This document shows positions 46,455-55,191 of a DNA stretch of 64,000 bases, one piece after another. The position numbers and the translations under genes were made by a program. This DNA is from JAEZVV01 sp036652035 (GTDB taxonomy: Bacteria; Pseudomonadota; Gammaproteobacteria; Burkholderiales; Burkholderiaceae_F), in NCBI GenBank assembly GCA_036652035.1, contig JAVVWR010000003.1:1-64000 (forward strand). The letters are read 5' to 3'. A model generated the notes under the pieces. The model did not search any database and was not told the DNA's origin. It saw only the letters and a list, made by a program, of their open reading frames with translations. The stretch's first letter is position 1; the number at the start of each line of letters is the position of its first letter.

Positions 46455-48017
46455 TCAGGGCCGTGCCGGCGTGGGTTCGGGCGGGCGTTGGTTGGGTTCG
46501 GTGGGCTTGGTGTTGCCCATCAGCTCGTCGTGTTCGCGTCGCACTTCTTCTCGCAGAAAGCGCAGGCGCGCGTCGATTTCGCTCATGGTGAAGAAGTCGC
46601 CGTCGTTGGCGCGGCGGGCTTGCTCGAACTGCTGAACCGCCGGCACCTTGGCTCCCATTAATGCGTACATCTCGCCCACCGCCTGATGGTGCAGGCTTTG
46701 CTTGCCCAGGCCGGCGTAGGCGCGGCCAAGCAGGCCGTGGAAGTTCGGGTCGGTGCGGGCGATCGCCTGCTGGTCGCGCAGGTAATCGACCACCGGTTGA
46801 TGCAGGCCGGCGTCGTGCAGCATGTCAACGTAGGCGCGTGCCGTCATGGTCGAGAGCGGGAAGCGGTTGGCGGCCTCGAGCGCCAGGCGCAGCGCTTCCT
46901 GTTTGTCGGCCGGGGTCTTGGCCGCGGCGTAGCGGGTTTCGGCCACCAGCTTGTCGAGCATGGCCGAGGGTTCGGTGGTGAGCTTGCGGGCCGCAGCGGC
47001 TTCGTCGGCGGCGAGCGTGGTTTGGCCGAGCTTGAGCGCCGCTACTGCGGCGCCGTAATGCGCGGCAGCAGGCAGGGTGGTGGTGCGGTTCTTGAGCTGG
47101 CCCTGGAAATACTCGAGCTGCTCACGCCAGCCTTGATGCGAGGTTTCTTGCAGCACGCGCAGCCGTGCCTGAACCAGCCGGAAATCGAGGCTGTCGGCGC
47201 GCTGGCGAACGGGGATGCCGCGGGTGCGGTTCTGGATGTCCGAGATCCGCTCGACCGTCAGCGGGTGGGTGCGCAGGTAGGCGGGCGCGGCGCTCTCGTA
47301 GATGCGAGTGCCTTGCTGCAGGCGGGTAAAGAAGCTCTCCATCCCGCGCACATCGTAGCCGGCGTCCTGCAGGGTCAAGAAGCCGACGCGGTCGGCCTCG
47401 CGCTCGGCTTCGCGCGAGAAATTGAGCTGCTGCTGGATCGCCGCGGCCTGGCCGCCAAAGATGGCCGCTTGCGCCAGGTCGCCGTTCGACGAGCCGCCGG
47501 CGCGGGCGGCAAGGATCGCCAGCAGCAGGCTGCCGATGGCGATCGCCGTGCTGTCCTTTTGCCGCTCGATCATGCGCGCGATGTGGCGCTGGGTGACGTG
47601 GCCGATTTCGTGGCCGATCACGCTCGCCAGTTCGCTTTCGCTTTGCGCGGAGATCACCAGACCGGAATGCACGCCGATGAATCCGCCCGGCAGAGCGAAG
47701 GCGTTCAACATCGAGTCGCGGATCGGGAAGAAAACGAAGTCGAGCGCGCGCGAGGGGCTGACTGCCACCAGCCGGTAACCGAGCTTGTTGAGGTACTCGA
47801 CCGTCTCGGGGTCGGGCAGGTAGCTCGAGTCGCGCCGCACCTCGAGCATGATCTGCTCGCCCAGCTTGCGTTCCATGGTCGAGGAAAGCTCGGCGCCGGC
47901 GACTTCGCCCAGCGAAGGCAGGTTGATCGCACTGGCCTGCGCCAGCGCGGGCGGCGCCGCGGGCACGGTCAGAAGAGAGGCCGCCAGCAAGGCGGGAAGC
48001 GCACGGAGTCGGATCAC
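46455..48017 (-). CDS. bepA: Periplasmic M48 metalloprotease, BepA-like
   Basis: BepA-type proteins assist LptD and other outer membrane protein assembly and degrade misassembled LptD. From the GTG at 48017 there is a signal peptide (LRALPALLAASLLTVPAAPPALA). The M48 domain has the zinc motif VIGHEIGHVTQRH and the third ligand in REAEREADRVG. A C-terminal TPR region (about 330-490) ends in a Pro-rich tail. At 520 residues it is slightly longer than E. coli BepA (487). The start is the first plausible one before the signal peptide; the ribosome site is weak. Confidence 0.9.
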   Translation of the reverse strand: MIRLRALPALLAASLLTVPAAPPALAQASAINLPSLGEVAGAELSSTMERKLGEQIMLEVRRDSSYLPDPETVEYLNKLGYRLVAVSPSRALDFVFFPIRDSMLNAFALPGGFIGVHSGLVISAQSESELASVIGHEIGHVTQRHIARMIERQKDSTAIAIGSLLLAILAARAGGSSNGDLAQAAIFGGQAAAIQQQLNFSREAEREADRVGFLTLQDAGYDVRGMESFFTRLQQGTRIYESAAPAYLRTHPLTVERISDIQNRTRGIPVRQRADSLDFRLVQARLRVLQETSHQGWREQLEYFQGQLKNRTTTLPAAAHYGAAVAALKLGQTTLAADEAAAARKLTTEPSAMLDKLVAETRYAAAKTPADKQEALRLALEAANRFPLSTMTARAYVDMLHDAGLHQPVVDYLRDQQAIARTDPNFHGLLGRAYAGLGKQSLHHQAVGEMYALMGAKVPAVQQFEQARRANDGDFFTMSEIDARLRFLREEVRREHDELMGNTKPTEPNQRPPEPTPARP

Positions 48018-48160
48018 GGGCAAGCCCCGAGACGGGGAGAGCGGAGGCGTTTGTATGATAGCTGCGCACTTCGGTGCCCGCCGCCGCGCGTTGACACCCG
48101 CGGGCATCCCGGCAGGGATACCGGCCCATGACATTCCTTCACTTTGCACACTGCACATCC

Positions 48161-48637
48161 ATGAGCGAACTCACTCATTTCGACTCCACCGGCCAGGCGC
48201 ACATGGTGGACGTTGGCGCCAAGGCCGAAACCCATCGCGTCGCCGTGGCCGCGGGCCGCATCACCATGCTTGCCGCCACCTTCGAGCGGGTCCAGGGCGG
48301 CTCGGCCAAGAAGGGCGATGTGATCGGCATCGCGCGCGTGGCGGCGATCATGGCCGCCAAGCGCACCGCCGACCTGATTCCGCTGTGTCACCCGATTCCG
48401 CTGACCCGGGTGGCGGTCGAGTTCGTTCTCGATGCCGCCAACCATGCGGTCGAATGCATCGCCACCTGCGAGACCCATGGCCAGACCGGGGTCGAGATGG
48501 AAGCGTTGACCGCGGTCCAGATCGGCCTGCTGACGATTTACGACATGTGCAAGGCGGTCGATCGCGGCATGGTGATCGAAGCGGTCCGGGTGCTCGAAAA
48601 GCACGGCGGCAAGAGCGGCGACTGGGTCGCCGCCTGA
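48161..48637 (+). CDS. moaC: Cyclic pyranopterin monophosphate synthase (MoaC)
   Basis: MoaC forms cyclic pyranopterin monophosphate in molybdenum cofactor synthesis. The 158-residue protein carries LTHFDSTGQAHMVDVGAK, IMAAKRTADLIPLCHPIPL (conserved Lys and His), VEMEALTAVQIGLLTIYDMCKAVDRGM and the C-terminal KSGDW. An ATG at 48128 would add 11 residues but 48161 fits the family. moaA and other moa genes are not adjacent. Confidence 0.95.
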   Translation: MSELTHFDSTGQAHMVDVGAKAETHRVAVAAGRITMLAATFERVQGGSAKKGDVIGIARVAAIMAAKRTADLIPLCHPIPLTRVAVEFVLDAANHAVECIATCETHGQTGVEMEALTAVQIGLLTIYDMCKAVDRGMVIEAVRVLEKHGGKSGDWVAA

Positions 48638-48656
48638 GCCTGGCCGTCGCTTTTCG

Positions 48657-49505
48657 TTAGCGGATTCCAGCGCGCAGAAAGCCCTGGACGAACTGGCGCT
48701 GGAAGATCAGAAAGGCGATCAGCAGTGGCGCCGAGGCGATCAGCGTCGCGGCGTTGATGATCGCCCAGTCGATTCCCTGGTCGGTGCCGGAGAAGACCGC
48801 CAGTCCCACCGTCAGCGGCCGGGTATCGACGCTGTTGGAGACGATCAGCGGCCACAGGAAGTTGTTCCAGTGGTAGCTCACCGACACCAGCGCGTAGGCG
48901 ATATAGATCGGGCGGGCGAGCGGAACGTAGACATGCCACAGCACGGCGAGCGAGCCGCAGCCCTCGATGCGGGCAGCCTCTTCCAGTTCGCGCGGAATGG
49001 TCTTGAAGGCCTGGCGCAAGAGGAAGATGCCGAAGGCCGACGCCATGTAGGGCAGCGCCATCGCGGTGATGGTGTCGGTCAGGCCGAGCGCGTGCAGGCT
49101 GCGGTAGTTTTCGACGATCACGATGTCGGGCATCACCATCAGCTGCACCAGCACCAGAGCGAACAGCCAGTCGCGGCCGGGAAAGGCAAAGCGCGCAAAG
49201 CCGTAAGCGGCGAGCGTGCACAGCACCAGTTGGCCGATCAGGATCACGCTCACCAGCAGGAAGGTGTTGAGCAGGTAGCGCGGGAACGGCGCGGCCTCCC
49301 AGGCGGCGCGGAAGTTGTCGAAGGTGATGGGCGCGCTCAGATCCAGCCGCGCCGAGAACTCGGTCGGGTGGATCGCCGTCCACACCGCAAACAGCAGCGG
49401 CAACAGCCACAGCAGGCCGAGCAGCCAGGCGGCGGCGGTGTGGAGCGCGGCATCGACGTCGGTGGCCAACGCCGTGCCGCGCAAGGTGAGGAGGTTCGTG
49501 CTCAT
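48657..49505 (-). CDS. ugpE: ABC transporter permease, UgpE-like
   Basis: A 282-residue inner membrane permease with six hydrophobic segments and the EAA loop EEAARIEGCGSLAVLWHVYVPLARP that docks on the ATPase. RAGIR at the C-terminus resembles the UgpE/MalG end (KGAVKG type). Its ATG overlaps the ugpA stop (ATGA). Last gene of ugpC-B-A-E. Substrate assignment rests on the binding protein and the neighbouring phosphodiesterase. Confidence 0.88.
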   Translation of the reverse strand: MSTNLLTLRGTALATDVDAALHTAAAWLLGLLWLLPLLFAVWTAIHPTEFSARLDLSAPITFDNFRAAWEAAPFPRYLLNTFLLVSVILIGQLVLCTLAAYGFARFAFPGRDWLFALVLVQLMVMPDIVIVENYRSLHALGLTDTITAMALPYMASAFGIFLLRQAFKTIPRELEEAARIEGCGSLAVLWHVYVPLARPIYIAYALVSVSYHWNNFLWPLIVSNSVDTRPLTVGLAVFSGTDQGIDWAIINAATLIASAPLLIAFLIFQRQFVQGFLRAGIR

Positions 49506-50416
49506 TGGTAATGGGTGCGGCGTTCGAGCCAGTTGAACTGCAGATAGGCGATCAGCGCCAGGATCGTGAGCAGGACGACAGTCAGTGCCGCGGCATAACT
49601 CGAATCCCAGAACTTGAATCCCACTTCGTAGATGTAATAGAGCAGCAGCATGCTGGCGTTGTCGGGGCCGCCGCGCGTCATCACCACCACGTGATCGACC
49701 AGGCGGAAGGCATTGATCACCGCGTTGATGACGACAAACAAGGTGGTCGGCATCAGCAAGGGGAAGGTGACGCGCCAGAAGAACTGCCAGGGGCTGGCGC
49801 CTTCGAGCATGGCCGCCTCCTTGAATTCCGGCGTGATCTGCTGCAGGGCGGCGAGATAGAACAGCATGAAAAATCCCGCTTCCTTCCAGACCGCAACGAC
49901 AGCAAGGGCGCCCAGCGCGGTGTCGGTCGAGCCCAGCCAGTTGCGGGCCGGAATGCCAAAGAGATCGAGCGCCTGATCGAGCAGTCCATAGCCCGGCGTA
50001 TAGAAAAAGAGCCAGAGGTTGGCGACCGCAATCATCGGCAACAGGGTCGGCGTGAAATAGGCCAGCCGCAGCGCGGCGCGGCCAGCGATGCGCCGGTTGA
50101 CCCACAGCGCCATCACGATCGACAAGGCGACCGCGGGCACTACCGTGAGCAGCGCATAAATGAGGTTGTTGCAGAGCGCGGTCCAGAACACCGGGTCATC
50201 GACCAGGGCGCGGTAGTTCACCAGCCCCACCCAGCGCGCCGGCCGATCGCCCCGCGGCGTCGAAAACAGGCTGTGCCAGAACGAGGCGGCGGCCGGGTAG
50301 TGCGTAAAGGCAACGAGCAAGACCACGGCAGGCAGCACCAGCAGCCAGCCGTGGATTGCCGTCACGCTGCGCCAGCGGCTGGGCCGCTGGCTGGGTGCAG
50401 GAGTGACGGCTGCCAT
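49502..50416 (-). CDS. ugpA: ABC transporter permease, UgpA-like
   Basis: A 304-residue permease of the MalF/UgpA class: about six membrane segments, and the EAA loop EFKEAAMLEGASPWQFFWRVTFPLLMP. VVVMTRGGPDNASMLLLYYIYEVGF is a signature of sugar/glycerol-phosphate permeases. It overlaps ugpB by one base (TGATG) and ugpE by four, so the three are translationally coupled. Confidence 0.88.
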   Translation of the reverse strand: MAAVTPAPSQRPSRWRSVTAIHGWLLVLPAVVLLVAFTHYPAAASFWHSLFSTPRGDRPARWVGLVNYRALVDDPVFWTALCNNLIYALLTVVPAVALSIVMALWVNRRIAGRAALRLAYFTPTLLPMIAVANLWLFFYTPGYGLLDQALDLFGIPARNWLGSTDTALGALAVVAVWKEAGFFMLFYLAALQQITPEFKEAAMLEGASPWQFFWRVTFPLLMPTTLFVVINAVINAFRLVDHVVVMTRGGPDNASMLLLYYIYEVGFKFWDSSYAAALTVVLLTILALIAYLQFNWLERRTHYQ

Positions 50417-51711
50417 CAGCGATAGGCGCGCAGGATGCGCTCGGCTTCGCGTTGAGAGTCCTTGAGCGCCTGCGCCGGTGTTTTGGTGCCGGTGAGCGCC
50501 GCCTGCAGGCCGTCGTTAAGCGCCTTGGTGACGCGCTGGTTCTCGTGGGTCGACAGCTCGGCCACACCGAACTGCAGCTGGTCGCGCGCCACCGTAGGCG
50601 CGGCAAAACCGGCCACGTACCGCTTCATCGCCGGCGTCTCCCAGGCGGCGGGCGAGACCGCCACATAACCCGTGGCGATCGACCATTCGGCCGCGCGCTC
50701 GGGGGTGGTCATCCACTGCACGAACTTCAAGGCGGCCTGGCGTTGCGCCGGGCTGGCCTTCTTGAAGATGTAGAAATTGCCGCCCCCGGTGGGCGAGCCC
50801 GGCTGCTTGTGCGCGGGCAATTGGGCCACGCCGAAATCGAACTTGGCGTTGGTGCGGATGTTGGTGAGATTGCCGGTGGTGGTCCAGATGATCGCCGCCT
50901 TGCGCTCGAAGAAATCCTTGGGCGTGGTGCCCCACTCGACCACACCGGGCGGATGGATCGCGTGCTTGCGCGACAGATCAACCCAGTACTGCAGGGCTTC
51001 GATCGCGGCCGGATGGTCAAAGGCCGTGCGGTTGCCCTCGGCATTCATCAGCTCGATGCCGGCGGGCGTGGTAAAGCCCTGGAACAGCCAGTAAGGAAAG
51101 CCTGACGAAGGCACTTGAACACCCCAGGTCGTGACCCGGCCGTTCGCATCGCGCTGGGTCAGGCGCTCGCCCATCGCCACCAGCTCGGTCCAGTTTTTCG
51201 GCGGCCGCTCGGGGTCGAGTCCGGCCTGGCGGAAGAGGTCCTTGTTCCAGTACATGACGATGGTCGAGCGCTGGAACGGGATGCCCCAGGTCTTGCCGCC
51301 GGTCTGGCTGTTTTTCATGAAGCCGGGGAAGAAGCCCGTCATCCAGGCGCGCTCGGCACCGGTCTTGGCGATCTCGTCGAACGGGACGATCGCGCCCTCG
51401 TCGATCAAGGTGAACATGTCGGTCGAGAGGATCACCGCCACGTGCGGCGAATCGCCGCCCTTGTTGGCCGTCATCACCTTGGCGATGGTGTCCTGGTAGC
51501 TGCCGGAGTAGACCGGCTTGATCTTGATGCCGGGGTTCTCTTTCTCGAACAAGGCGGCCATCGCGTCGATGGTCTTGGTCACCGGACCACCCACGGCCAC
51601 CGGGTAATAGAAGCTCAGTTCGAGGGCCGCGGCGCTGGGGCCAATCAGGGCGCTGGCGCACAGGGCAAGGCTAAGCAGACGCCAGCGGGCGCGTCGGAAG
51701 TGGCGAATCAC
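50416..51711 (-). CDS. ugpB: ABC transporter binding protein, UgpB-like (glycerol-3-phosphate / glycerophosphodiester)
   Basis: A 431-residue periplasmic binding protein. I chose the GTG at 51711 because AGGAG precedes it by 7 bases; it gives a signal peptide (LLSLALCASALIGPSAAA). The mature start LELSFYYPVAVGGPVTKTIDAMAALFEKENPGIKI and the later FRQAGLDPERPPKNWTELVAM follow UgpB closely in layout. Glycerol-3-phosphate or glycerophosphodiester uptake is inferred from this, the Pho-box array and the divergent GpdQ-like enzyme; a sugar remains possible. Confidence 0.82.
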   Translation of the reverse strand: MIRHFRRARWRLLSLALCASALIGPSAAALELSFYYPVAVGGPVTKTIDAMAALFEKENPGIKIKPVYSGSYQDTIAKVMTANKGGDSPHVAVILSTDMFTLIDEGAIVPFDEIAKTGAERAWMTGFFPGFMKNSQTGGKTWGIPFQRSTIVMYWNKDLFRQAGLDPERPPKNWTELVAMGERLTQRDANGRVTTWGVQVPSSGFPYWLFQGFTTPAGIELMNAEGNRTAFDHPAAIEALQYWVDLSRKHAIHPPGVVEWGTTPKDFFERKAAIIWTTTGNLTNIRTNAKFDFGVAQLPAHKQPGSPTGGGNFYIFKKASPAQRQAALKFVQWMTTPERAAEWSIATGYVAVSPAAWETPAMKRYVAGFAAPTVARDQLQFGVAELSTHENQRVTKALNDGLQAALTGTKTPAQALKDSQREAERILRAYR

Positions 51712-51751
51712 GAGAAATCTCCTGCGAGAGAGGGGAATGGAGCGGGCGGCA

Positions 51752-52801
51752 TCAGGCCGCGGTATCAATCCGGCCGCCGTGATCGGAATCGAAGCGGTGT
51801 TGGTGCTGGCGCTGCCAGCGCAGGACCACGGCGTCGCCCTGGCGCACCGTGCTGCGGCCGGCGCTGCGCGCGGTGATGCGCGGACCGGCCGCGCCGATCG
51901 AGCAGATCACCATCGATTCGGCGCCGAGGTATTCGACCGATTCGACCCGGGCAGCGAGCGTGGCGCCGTCGTTGGCGGCGGCGCTCTGGCCCGGCTGGAG
52001 CCGGACATGCTCGGGACGCACGCCGATCAGCTGACCGGCGTGGTTCGCCGCTGCGGCCGACAGCGCGGCGGCCGGAAGAAGATTCATCGCCGGCGCGCCG
52101 AGAAAGCTGGCAACAAACGCGTTGGCGGGAGCGTCGTAGAGCTGCGCAGGGGTGCCGATCTGTTCGATCCGGCCCTGGCGCATCAGCACCACGCGGTCGG
52201 CCATGGTCATGGCCTCGGTCTGGTCATGGGTGACGTAGACCATGGTCATGCCCAACCGCTGCTGCAGGGCACGGATCTCGGTGCGCATCTGCTGGCGCAA
52301 CTGGGCGTCGAGGTTGGAGAGCGGCTCGTCCATCAGGCAGACCGGCGCCTGCGCCACGATCGCGCGGCCCAGCGCGATCCGTTGGCGCTGGCCGCCGGAG
52401 AGCGCGGCCGGCTTGCGGTCGAGCAGAGGGGACAGACCCAGCAGCTCGGCCGCCTCGCCCAGCCGCCGCTTGCGCTCGGCCGCGGCGACCCGCCGCACCG
52501 ACAGGCCGAACTCGATGTTCTGGGCCACCGTCAGGTGGGGAAACAAGGCATAGGACTGGAACACCATCGAGATGCCACGCTGCGCCGGCGGGGTGTGGGT
52601 GACATCGCGTGCGCCGATGTGGATCTCTCCGCTGTCAGCGGTTTCCAGTCCGGCGATCAGGCGCAAGGTGGTCGACTTGCCGCAACCCGAGGGGCCGAGC
52701 AGGGCGAGCAATTCACCCGACTCGGCGCTCAGGCTGACGTCGTTGACGGCGCGGGCGGCGTTCCAGCTTTTGCAGACATGATTCAGGGCAATCTGGCTCA
52801 T
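51752..52801 (-). CDS. ugpC: ABC transporter ATP-binding protein, UgpC-like
   Basis: A 349-residue ATPase of the MalK/UgpC class. Walker A GPSGCGKST (36-44), Q-loop MVFQSYALFPHLTV, signature ALSGGQRQRIALGRAI, Walker B VCLMDEPLSNLDAQLR and switch His in YVTHDQTEAMTMADR are all intact. A C-terminal TOBE regulatory domain (about 240-345) includes GVRPEHVRL. First gene of the operon, preceded by a Pho-box-like array about 97 bases upstream. Confidence 0.93.
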   Translation of the reverse strand: MSQIALNHVCKSWNAARAVNDVSLSAESGELLALLGPSGCGKSTTLRLIAGLETADSGEIHIGARDVTHTPPAQRGISMVFQSYALFPHLTVAQNIEFGLSVRRVAAAERKRRLGEAAELLGLSPLLDRKPAALSGGQRQRIALGRAIVAQAPVCLMDEPLSNLDAQLRQQMRTEIRALQQRLGMTMVYVTHDQTEAMTMADRVVLMRQGRIEQIGTPAQLYDAPANAFVASFLGAPAMNLLPAAALSAAAANHAGQLIGVRPEHVRLQPGQSAAANDGATLAARVESVEYLGAESMVICSIGAAGPRITARSAGRSTVRQGDAVVLRWQRQHQHRFDSDHGGRIDTAA

Positions 52802-52897
52802 CGAAATTCCGGTTGCGATCGATCTCGAAGGCAGGGCCGGGTTGCCCTGCCGCTGGCGTCGGGGGCGGGCCAGCGGCACGCAATCTAAAGCGCGCGG

Positions 52898-52937
52898 ATG
52901 ACAAAACAGTGCGATTGGCATGACCGCCGGATGACAT
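52898..52937 (-). promoter_or_regulatory. Pho-box-like direct repeat array upstream of ugpC
   Basis: On the minus strand 7-mers recur with an 11-bp period: ATGTCAT, CGGTCAT, ATCGCAC (degenerate) and TTGTCAT, each separated by 4 bases. The PhoB consensus is CTGTCAT repeated with 4-base spacers; the first two units match 12 of 14 positions. It lies between ugpC and the divergent phosphodiesterase and could serve both. Confidence 0.72.
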
Positions 52938-53048
52938 CTGATACCGGTCAAAACGCCGCTTTCGGCCGCGGCCAAAAGCGCGCCCGCGGGGCGCGACGAG
53001 GACGAATTCCGCGCTCTACTACGGCTTTCGATCGCCACTGGAAAGCCG

Positions 53049-53858
53049 ATGTCCGAGCCCACGCACCTGGTCCAGATTTCCGATCCGCATATCACTCGGC
53101 GCGGCACGCGCCTGCTCGGCCGGGTCGATACCGGCGCCGCCTTGCAGCGGGCGGTGACACGCATCACCCGCCTGCCGTTGGCGCTCACTGCGGTGGTCGT
53201 GACGGGAGATCTGAGCGCCGCCGGCGAGGCCGAGGAATACGCCGAGCTGCGCCGCCTGCTCGAACCCTTACGGGTGCCGGTTCATTTGCTCGCCGGCAAC
53301 CACGATGACCGCGCCCGGCTGCGGGCCGCTTTCCCCGTGGCCGGCGCCGTCACTGGCACGGGGCCGCGGCATTACGCGGTGGCGGTGGGGGATCTGCGCC
53401 TGATCGCGCTGGATACGTCGATGGCCGGTCGGCCCGACGGCGAACTCGGCCCAGCGCAGCTGCAGTGGCTCGATGCGGAGCTGGGCCGCCATGCCGACCG
53501 CCCGACCGTGATCGCGATGCACCACCCGCCCTTCGATGGCGGGATGGCGGCGATGGACGCCATGGGGCTGGGCGCGGGCCGCACCGAGCTGGAAGCGATC
53601 GTGCGCCGCCACCCCCAGGTCGAGCGTGTGATCTGCGGTCACCTGCACCGACCGATCGTGCGGCGATTTGGCCGTACCGTGGCGCAGACCGCACCGGCCA
53701 TGGCGCACCAGATGGAATTGCAGTTCGATCCGGCGCAGCCCTTGGGTTTTGTGATGGAGCCGCCCGCCTTGCTGATCCATCGCTGGACCGCGGCGGCAGG
53801 GCTCGTCAGCCACAGTCTGCCGATCGAGGCGGCGCCCGGGCCTTATCCCTTTGACTGA
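53049..53858 (+). CDS. GpdQ/CpdA-like metallophosphodiesterase
   Basis: A 269-residue binuclear metallophosphoesterase with every family motif: ISDPHI (D12, H14), VVTGDLSAAG, LAGNHDD, AMHHPP and ICGHLHRP. Length and motif spacing match GpdQ glycerophosphodiesterase and CpdA-type cyclic-nucleotide phosphodiesterases. The divergent ugp operon and Pho-box array favour hydrolysis of imported glycerophosphodiesters. No signal peptide, so cytoplasmic. GGAAAG precedes the start. Confidence 0.88.
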   Translation: MSEPTHLVQISDPHITRRGTRLLGRVDTGAALQRAVTRITRLPLALTAVVVTGDLSAAGEAEEYAELRRLLEPLRVPVHLLAGNHDDRARLRAAFPVAGAVTGTGPRHYAVAVGDLRLIALDTSMAGRPDGELGPAQLQWLDAELGRHADRPTVIAMHHPPFDGGMAAMDAMGLGAGRTELEAIVRRHPQVERVICGHLHRPIVRRFGRTVAQTAPAMAHQMELQFDPAQPLGFVMEPPALLIHRWTAAAGLVSHSLPIEAAPGPYPFD

Positions 53859-55184
53859 TCAGGCACGTGGATAACGGATAGCCATCAGATCGAGCGCGCG
53901 CGCGACGACGGGGCGGCGATCGGGCTTGCCCGCCGCGGTCTGCGGCAGCTGGGTCACGAAGGCGATGCGACGTGGCCGCTTGTGGGGCGAGAGTCGCGCG
54001 GCGATGGCGGCGATCAGATCGTCGATCGGTGGCGGCGCGCCGTCGGCCACCAGCAGTGCGACGACGATCTGGCCCCAGGTCTCGTCGGGCAACCCCAGCA
54101 CGGTGGCGCTGCCAATGCCGGGGACGGTCTCGAGCGCGTGTTCGACTTCGACCGGATAGACGTTGTCGCCGCCCGTCACGATCAGGTCGCTGCGCCGGGC
54201 ATTGACGTGCAGATGGTCGTGGGGGTCGAGCTCGCCCAGATCGCCGGTATCGAACCAGGCCGCGGGATCGAGCGGTGCCTGGCCCCAGTAGCCGTGCATC
54301 AGCATGGCGCCGCGCACCAGGATGCGGCCGTGGTCGATTCTCAAAGCCACGCCTGCGAGCACCCGGCCCGATCCGATCGTGGCGCGGTAGCGTTCGCCAT
54401 AAGGCGTGGCGACCACGTGCGAGCAGGCCTCGGTCATGCCGTAGGTGGCGATCACCGGCGCGCCGGCGGCATGAGCCGCGCTCAGCAGTCGGTGCGAGGC
54501 CGAGGTGCCGCCCAGCAACAGCGCGCGCAGGGTGCCGGGGGCGCGCCAATCGGGGTGGTGCTCGAGCACCTTGGCGAGCATGGTGGGCACCAGCGAGGTG
54601 AGGGTGACCTTCTGGTCGGCGAGGGTCTGCGGCCAGGTGGTGGCGTCAAACGCGGGCGGAATCGCCACCGCGCGGCGCGCCGCCAGGCAGCGGGTGAGGA
54701 TCGACAAACCGCCGACGCGAGCGATCGGCATGCACATCTGCCAGCAGTCATCGTCCTGCCAGCCGATGTTGGCGCGGCTGGTGCGCGCCGAGGCCAGCAG
54801 GTTGGCCTGAGTGATCACCGCGGCCTTGGGGCGGCCGGTGGTGCCCGAGGTAAAGAGCACCGCGGCGGCGTCGGCCGGCAGTGGCTCGGTGATGGCGTCA
54901 GCCTGAGCCAGCAGGGCCGCGCGCTCAAGCTCGGTGAGCTTGGGGTGGAGCATCAGCGCCGCCACGCCGCGTTCGAGCAGGGCGTAGAGCGTGATGACGG
55001 TGGCGAGCGTGTTGGCGCCGGTGAGCGGATAGGGGCGGTGCGCGGCGGGCCACTCGATCGTATCGAGGCGCTCGCGCGTCAATGCCGCGAGTTCGTCAAA
55101 GCAGAACTCGCGACCGTCGATGCGCAGGCCGATTCGCCGCGGCGCTGCGCGCGCCGCGGCCAGGATCGAGAAGGCTGGACTCAC
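53859..55184 (-). CDS. menE: o-Succinylbenzoate-CoA ligase (MenE)
   Basis: MenE activates o-succinylbenzoate with ATP and CoA. The 441-residue ANL-family protein has the P-loop LFTSGTTGRPKAAVIT, YGMTEACSHVV, WFDTGDLGELD and the C-terminal catalytic-lysine motif TAAGKPDRRP. The short ANL length (E. coli MenE 451) and the position 7 bp after menB support MenE over a generic acyl-CoA ligase. It ends immediately next to the convergent phosphodiesterase gene. Confidence 0.9.
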   Translation of the reverse strand: MSPAFSILAAARAAPRRIGLRIDGREFCFDELAALTRERLDTIEWPAAHRPYPLTGANTLATVITLYALLERGVAALMLHPKLTELERAALLAQADAITEPLPADAAAVLFTSGTTGRPKAAVITQANLLASARTSRANIGWQDDDCWQMCMPIARVGGLSILTRCLAARRAVAIPPAFDATTWPQTLADQKVTLTSLVPTMLAKVLEHHPDWRAPGTLRALLLGGTSASHRLLSAAHAAGAPVIATYGMTEACSHVVATPYGERYRATIGSGRVLAGVALRIDHGRILVRGAMLMHGYWGQAPLDPAAWFDTGDLGELDPHDHLHVNARRSDLIVTGGDNVYPVEVEHALETVPGIGSATVLGLPDETWGQIVVALLVADGAPPPIDDLIAAIAARLSPHKRPRRIAFVTQLPQTAAGKPDRRPVVARALDLMAIRYPRA

Positions 55185-55191
55185 GCGCGGT

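Noticed and set aside
48018..48160. Molybdenum-cofactor riboswitch upstream of moaC
   Set aside because: Local GC-rich stems exist, but none of the conserved Moco-RNA segments could be recognised.
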